Assembly (NCBI GenBank): GCA_002395605.1
Contig: DGXO01000085.1
Location: forward strand, 1 to 6,149
DNA: 6,149 nucleotides
Source of the DNA: Bacteroidales bacterium UBA4230
Lineage (GTDB): Bacteria > Bacteroidota > Bacteroidia > Bacteroidales > UBA932
Direction of reading: 5' to 3'
In this document: positions 4,533 to 6,149 of the stretch, piece after piece
How the letters are laid out: the number at the start of each line of letters is the position of its first letter
How positions within the stretch are numbered: the first letter of the stretch is position 1
Made by a program: the position numbers and the translations under genes
The notes under the pieces: generated by a model
What the model saw: only the letters and a program-made list of their open reading frames with translations
The model's database searches: none
Told to the model about the DNA's origin: nothing

Positions 4533-5906
4533 ATGACTTTTACCATGATTGTGGAGCTGCTCATCGTTTTGGCAGCGCTGTATGTGGGTTCCCGTTACGG
4601 GTCCCTTGCCCTTGGGGCCATTTCAGGCATAGGCCTGGCTATACTTGTGTTTGGTTTCGGCCTCAAGCCCGGAACTCCTCCCACGGATGTAATATACATT
4701 ATCATTGCGGCCGTAACCTGCGCGGGAACGCTGCAGGCTTCCGGAGGTATGGACTGGATGATCCAGATTGCCGAAAAAATGCTCAGGAAGAATCCTCAGC
4801 ACATTACTTTCCTGGGTCCTCTGGTAACTTTCTTCCTTACGGTTCTGGTGGGCACGGGCCATGTGGTATACACCATCATGCCCATTATCTGCGACATCGC
4901 GCTAAAGAAGAATATCCGTCCCGAGCGCCCCTGCGGTGTGGCTTCCGTGGCCTCCCAGGTGGGCATTACATGTTCTCCCATTGCGGCGGCCGTTGTGGCT
5001 TTTGTTACAATTTCAAATGCCAATGGTTACATGGTCAGCATTCCTCAGGTGCTCATGGTAACAATTCCGGCATGCATCTGCGGCCTCATGTGCGCTGCTG
5101 CGGCATCTTACAAGAGGGGCAAAGACCTTGACAAGGACCCCGATTTCCTTGCCCGCAAGGCCGATCCCGAAATGTACAAGTTCATGTATGGCCACAGTGC
5201 CACTACCCTTGACCGTGAAATAACAAAGGAGGCGAAGGCATCCGTGTTCATCTTCCTTGGAGCCCTCCTTGTTATTGTGGCATTCGCATTCTGCCAGATG
5301 ATTAAGATTGACGGCGAGTCCCTTGCCAAGGTAATCAACCTTCCCAAGATGAACATCTGCATCCAGATTATCATGCTCACGGCCGCCGCCGCCAACATAA
5401 TTTTCTGCAAGGCCCAGCCCAAGAAAGCGGTTGCCGGCGCCGTATGGCAGTCCGGCATGGTAGCCGTGGTGGCCATTTACGGCATCGCCTGGCTGGCCGA
5501 TACCTACTTCGGCAACTATATGGAACAGATGAAGGAAATGCTCACCGGCCTTGTCAGCAATTACCCCTGGAGCATTGCGTTTGTGTTCTTCCTGGTGTCC
5601 GTTCTCATCAACTCCCAGGGCGCCGTGGTTGTTGCCATGCTGCCGCTGGCCTATGAACTTGGGATTGCCGGTCCGGTGCTCCTTGGCGTTCTACCCAGCG
5701 TATACGGCTACTTCTTCATCCCCAACTACCCGTCGGATATCGCAACCGTCAACTTCGACCGCTCCGGCACTACGGTCATCGGCAAATACCTTCTCAATCA
5801 CAGCTTCATGATGCCGGGACTCATTTGCGTATTTGTCTCCACCATCATTGGCTACCTTATCACAAACGTGTTCTTTGCCGGGTACTTTGCCAGCTTTGTG
5901 CAGTAG
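4533..5906 (+). CDS. dcuB: Anaerobic C4-dicarboxylate transporter (Dcu family)
   Basis: 457 residues, inner-membrane protein with about ten to twelve hydrophobic segments. Family blocks are clear: LQASGGMDWMIQIAEKMLRK (68-86), VGTGHVVYTIMPIICDIALK (106-125), NIRPERP (127-133), RGKDLDKDPDF (195-205), INSQGAVV (359-366), and YPSDIATVNFDRSGTT then GKYLLNHSF (399-425). The RGKDLDKD loop followed by YGHSATTLD is closer to DcuB than to DcuA as I recall them. Dcu carriers exchange fumarate, malate or aspartate for succinate, matching fumarate respiration and succinate export in anaerobic Bacteroidales. The start is the ATG at 4533; an alternative ATG at 4545 would remove only four residues. The last six codons (FASFVQ) and stop lie inside the right arm of the 26-bp inverted repeat, and the protein appears to extend a few residues beyond the usual DcuB end, suggesting a repeat-derived tail. 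Confidence 0.93.
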   Translation: MTFTMIVELLIVLAALYVGSRYGSLALGAISGIGLAILVFGFGLKPGTPPTDVIYIIIAAVTCAGTLQASGGMDWMIQIAEKMLRKNPQHITFLGPLVTFFLTVLVGTGHVVYTIMPIICDIALKKNIRPERPCGVASVASQVGITCSPIAAAVVAFVTISNANGYMVSIPQVLMVTIPACICGLMCAAAASYKRGKDLDKDPDFLARKADPEMYKFMYGHSATTLDREITKEAKASVFIFLGALLVIVAFAFCQMIKIDGESLAKVINLPKMNICIQIIMLTAAAANIIFCKAQPKKAVAGAVWQSGMVAVVAIYGIAWLADTYFGNYMEQMKEMLTGLVSNYPWSIAFVFFLVSVLINSQGAVVVAMLPLAYELGIAGPVLLGVLPSVYGYFFIPNYPSDIATVNFDRSGTTVIGKYLLNHSFMMPGLICVFVSTIIGYLITNVFFAGYFASFVQ

Positions 5907-5911
5907 TTAGC
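5886..5911 (-). repeat. Right arm of the perfect 26-bp inverted repeat
   Basis: Exact reverse complement of 4294-4319. It begins on a codon boundary and encodes the last six residues of DcuB plus its TAG stop, and extends five bases past the stop codon. The two arms therefore bracket dcuB together with its promoter. Confidence 0.93.
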
Positions 5912-5933
5912 CACTCCGTCAGTTTTTCGGGCG

Positions 5934-6020
5934 TCCGAGCACGAAAATGGTGGCGAAACGTGCGCGAAGTGGCAAAAACCGGAGTCCCGAGCACGAAACA
6001 GGGCCCCAAACGTGCGCGAA
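5934..6020 (-). repeat. REP-like array with 52-bp period, right side, inverted
   Basis: Two copies of the unit found before dcuB occur here in reverse orientation: 5934-5968 (TCCGAGCACGAAAA...ACGTGCGCGAA), close to the left copies, and 5985-6020, which keeps the outer blocks but has a changed centre (CAGGGCCCC). Their matching ends are 52 bp apart, the same period as on the left. The array fills most of the gap between dcuB and the convergent gene to the right. No gene is supported between 5907 and 6083. Confidence 0.83.
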
Positions 6021-6032
6021 CCGGGCATTCAC

Positions 6033-6067
6033 AAAAAAACGGCCCCAGCCAAAAGCAGGGACCGTTT
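6033..6067 (-). terminator. Intrinsic terminator of the beta-barrel gene
   Basis: On the minus strand AAACGGTCCCTGC (6067-6055) pairs with GCTGGGGCCGTTT (6049-6037) around TTTTG, with one T-T mismatch and one G-U pair, and ends in a run of seven T (6039-6033). It begins 16 bp past the TAG of the leftward gene. The T-run is only on the minus-strand side, so it does not look bidirectional. Confidence 0.88.
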
Positions 6068-6083
6068 ATCATGTGCAAAAAGA

Positions 6084-6149
6084 CTAGAACAGGTAGCGAA
6101 CGCCAAGTCCAAGGCTCTGCCAGCCGAAGCCGGTGGCAGGGAGGATGTT
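6084..6149 (-). CDS. C-terminal end of a probable outer-membrane beta-barrel protein
   Basis: The last 21 codons of a leftward gene are visible before TAG at 6084-6086; the start lies beyond the right edge. The sequence NILPATGFGWQSLGLGVRYLF has alternating hydrophobic and polar residues and ends in Phe, the typical last strand and C-terminal signature of Gram-negative outer-membrane beta-barrels recognised by the BAM machinery. A strong terminator follows, supporting a real gene end. The particular barrel family cannot be told from so little. The gene converges on dcuB. Confidence 0.65.
   Translation of the reverse strand, partial: NILPATGFGWQSLGLGVRYLF

Noticed and set aside
4523..5131. 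202-codon plus-strand frame
   Set aside because: It overlaps dcuB in another frame and has a His/Gly/Cys-rich composition; dcuB explains the region.
4327..6020. CRISPR array
   Set aside because: Too few units, inverted on the two sides of a gene, with 15-17 bp linkers and no cas genes.
5860..6078. 72-codon minus-strand frame across the right repeats
   Set aside because: It consists of the repeat units, the inverted-repeat arm and the terminator read as protein. The same reading (TFRxHFRAR, LTTAQSWQ) appears in the left array only because the DNA is repeated.

Overview
The window looks like a Bacteroidales (Bacteroidota) chromosome, probably gut-associated. Several promoters fit the Bacteroidota pattern (TTG or TTTG, about 19 bp, then TAnnTTTG), Shine-Dalgarno sequences are weak or absent, the tRNA does not encode CCA, and the integrase has the arm-binding, SAM-like and catalytic layout common in this phylum. 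The left third (to about 2057) is clearly more A+T-rich than the rest, as expected for an acquired island beside older chromosome.

Left region, about 1-2065: one end of an integrative element in a tRNA-Arg(TCT) gene. Moving left from the tRNA there is an intrinsic terminator, a tyrosine recombinase gene with its own promoter, and then a second promoter driving an unusually long, structured leader of about 260 nt. The leader precedes a two-gene unit: a 46-residue acidic peptide and, one base later, the start of a surface lipoprotein that resembles fimbrillin-type proteins. All of this is on the minus strand. The leader can form two mutually exclusive hairpins, the second followed by a T-rich tract, so it is a candidate attenuator.

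Middle region, 2058-4298: the tRNA-Arg gene, whose promoter lies in the 3' end of a GH109-like Gfo/Idh/MocA gene, and a divergently transcribed EamA/DMT permease gene. These two genes share a compact, symmetric bidirectional promoter, and both transcripts are predicted to be leaderless or nearly so.

Right region, 4294-6149: a DcuB-type C4-dicarboxylate transporter gene flanked by a perfect 26-bp inverted repeat. The repeat overlaps the stop codons of both the EamA gene and dcuB, and supplies the last six codons of dcuB. Next to each arm is a short array of REP-like units with a 52-bp period, in opposite orientations on the two sides. The window ends in the 3' end of a probable outer-membrane beta-barrel gene with a good terminator.

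GH109, EamA and DcuB suggest saccharide processing, small-molecule export and anaerobic fumarate/succinate exchange, but nothing shows that they form one pathway. The most unusual items are the repeat system around dcuB and the structured leader in the island.
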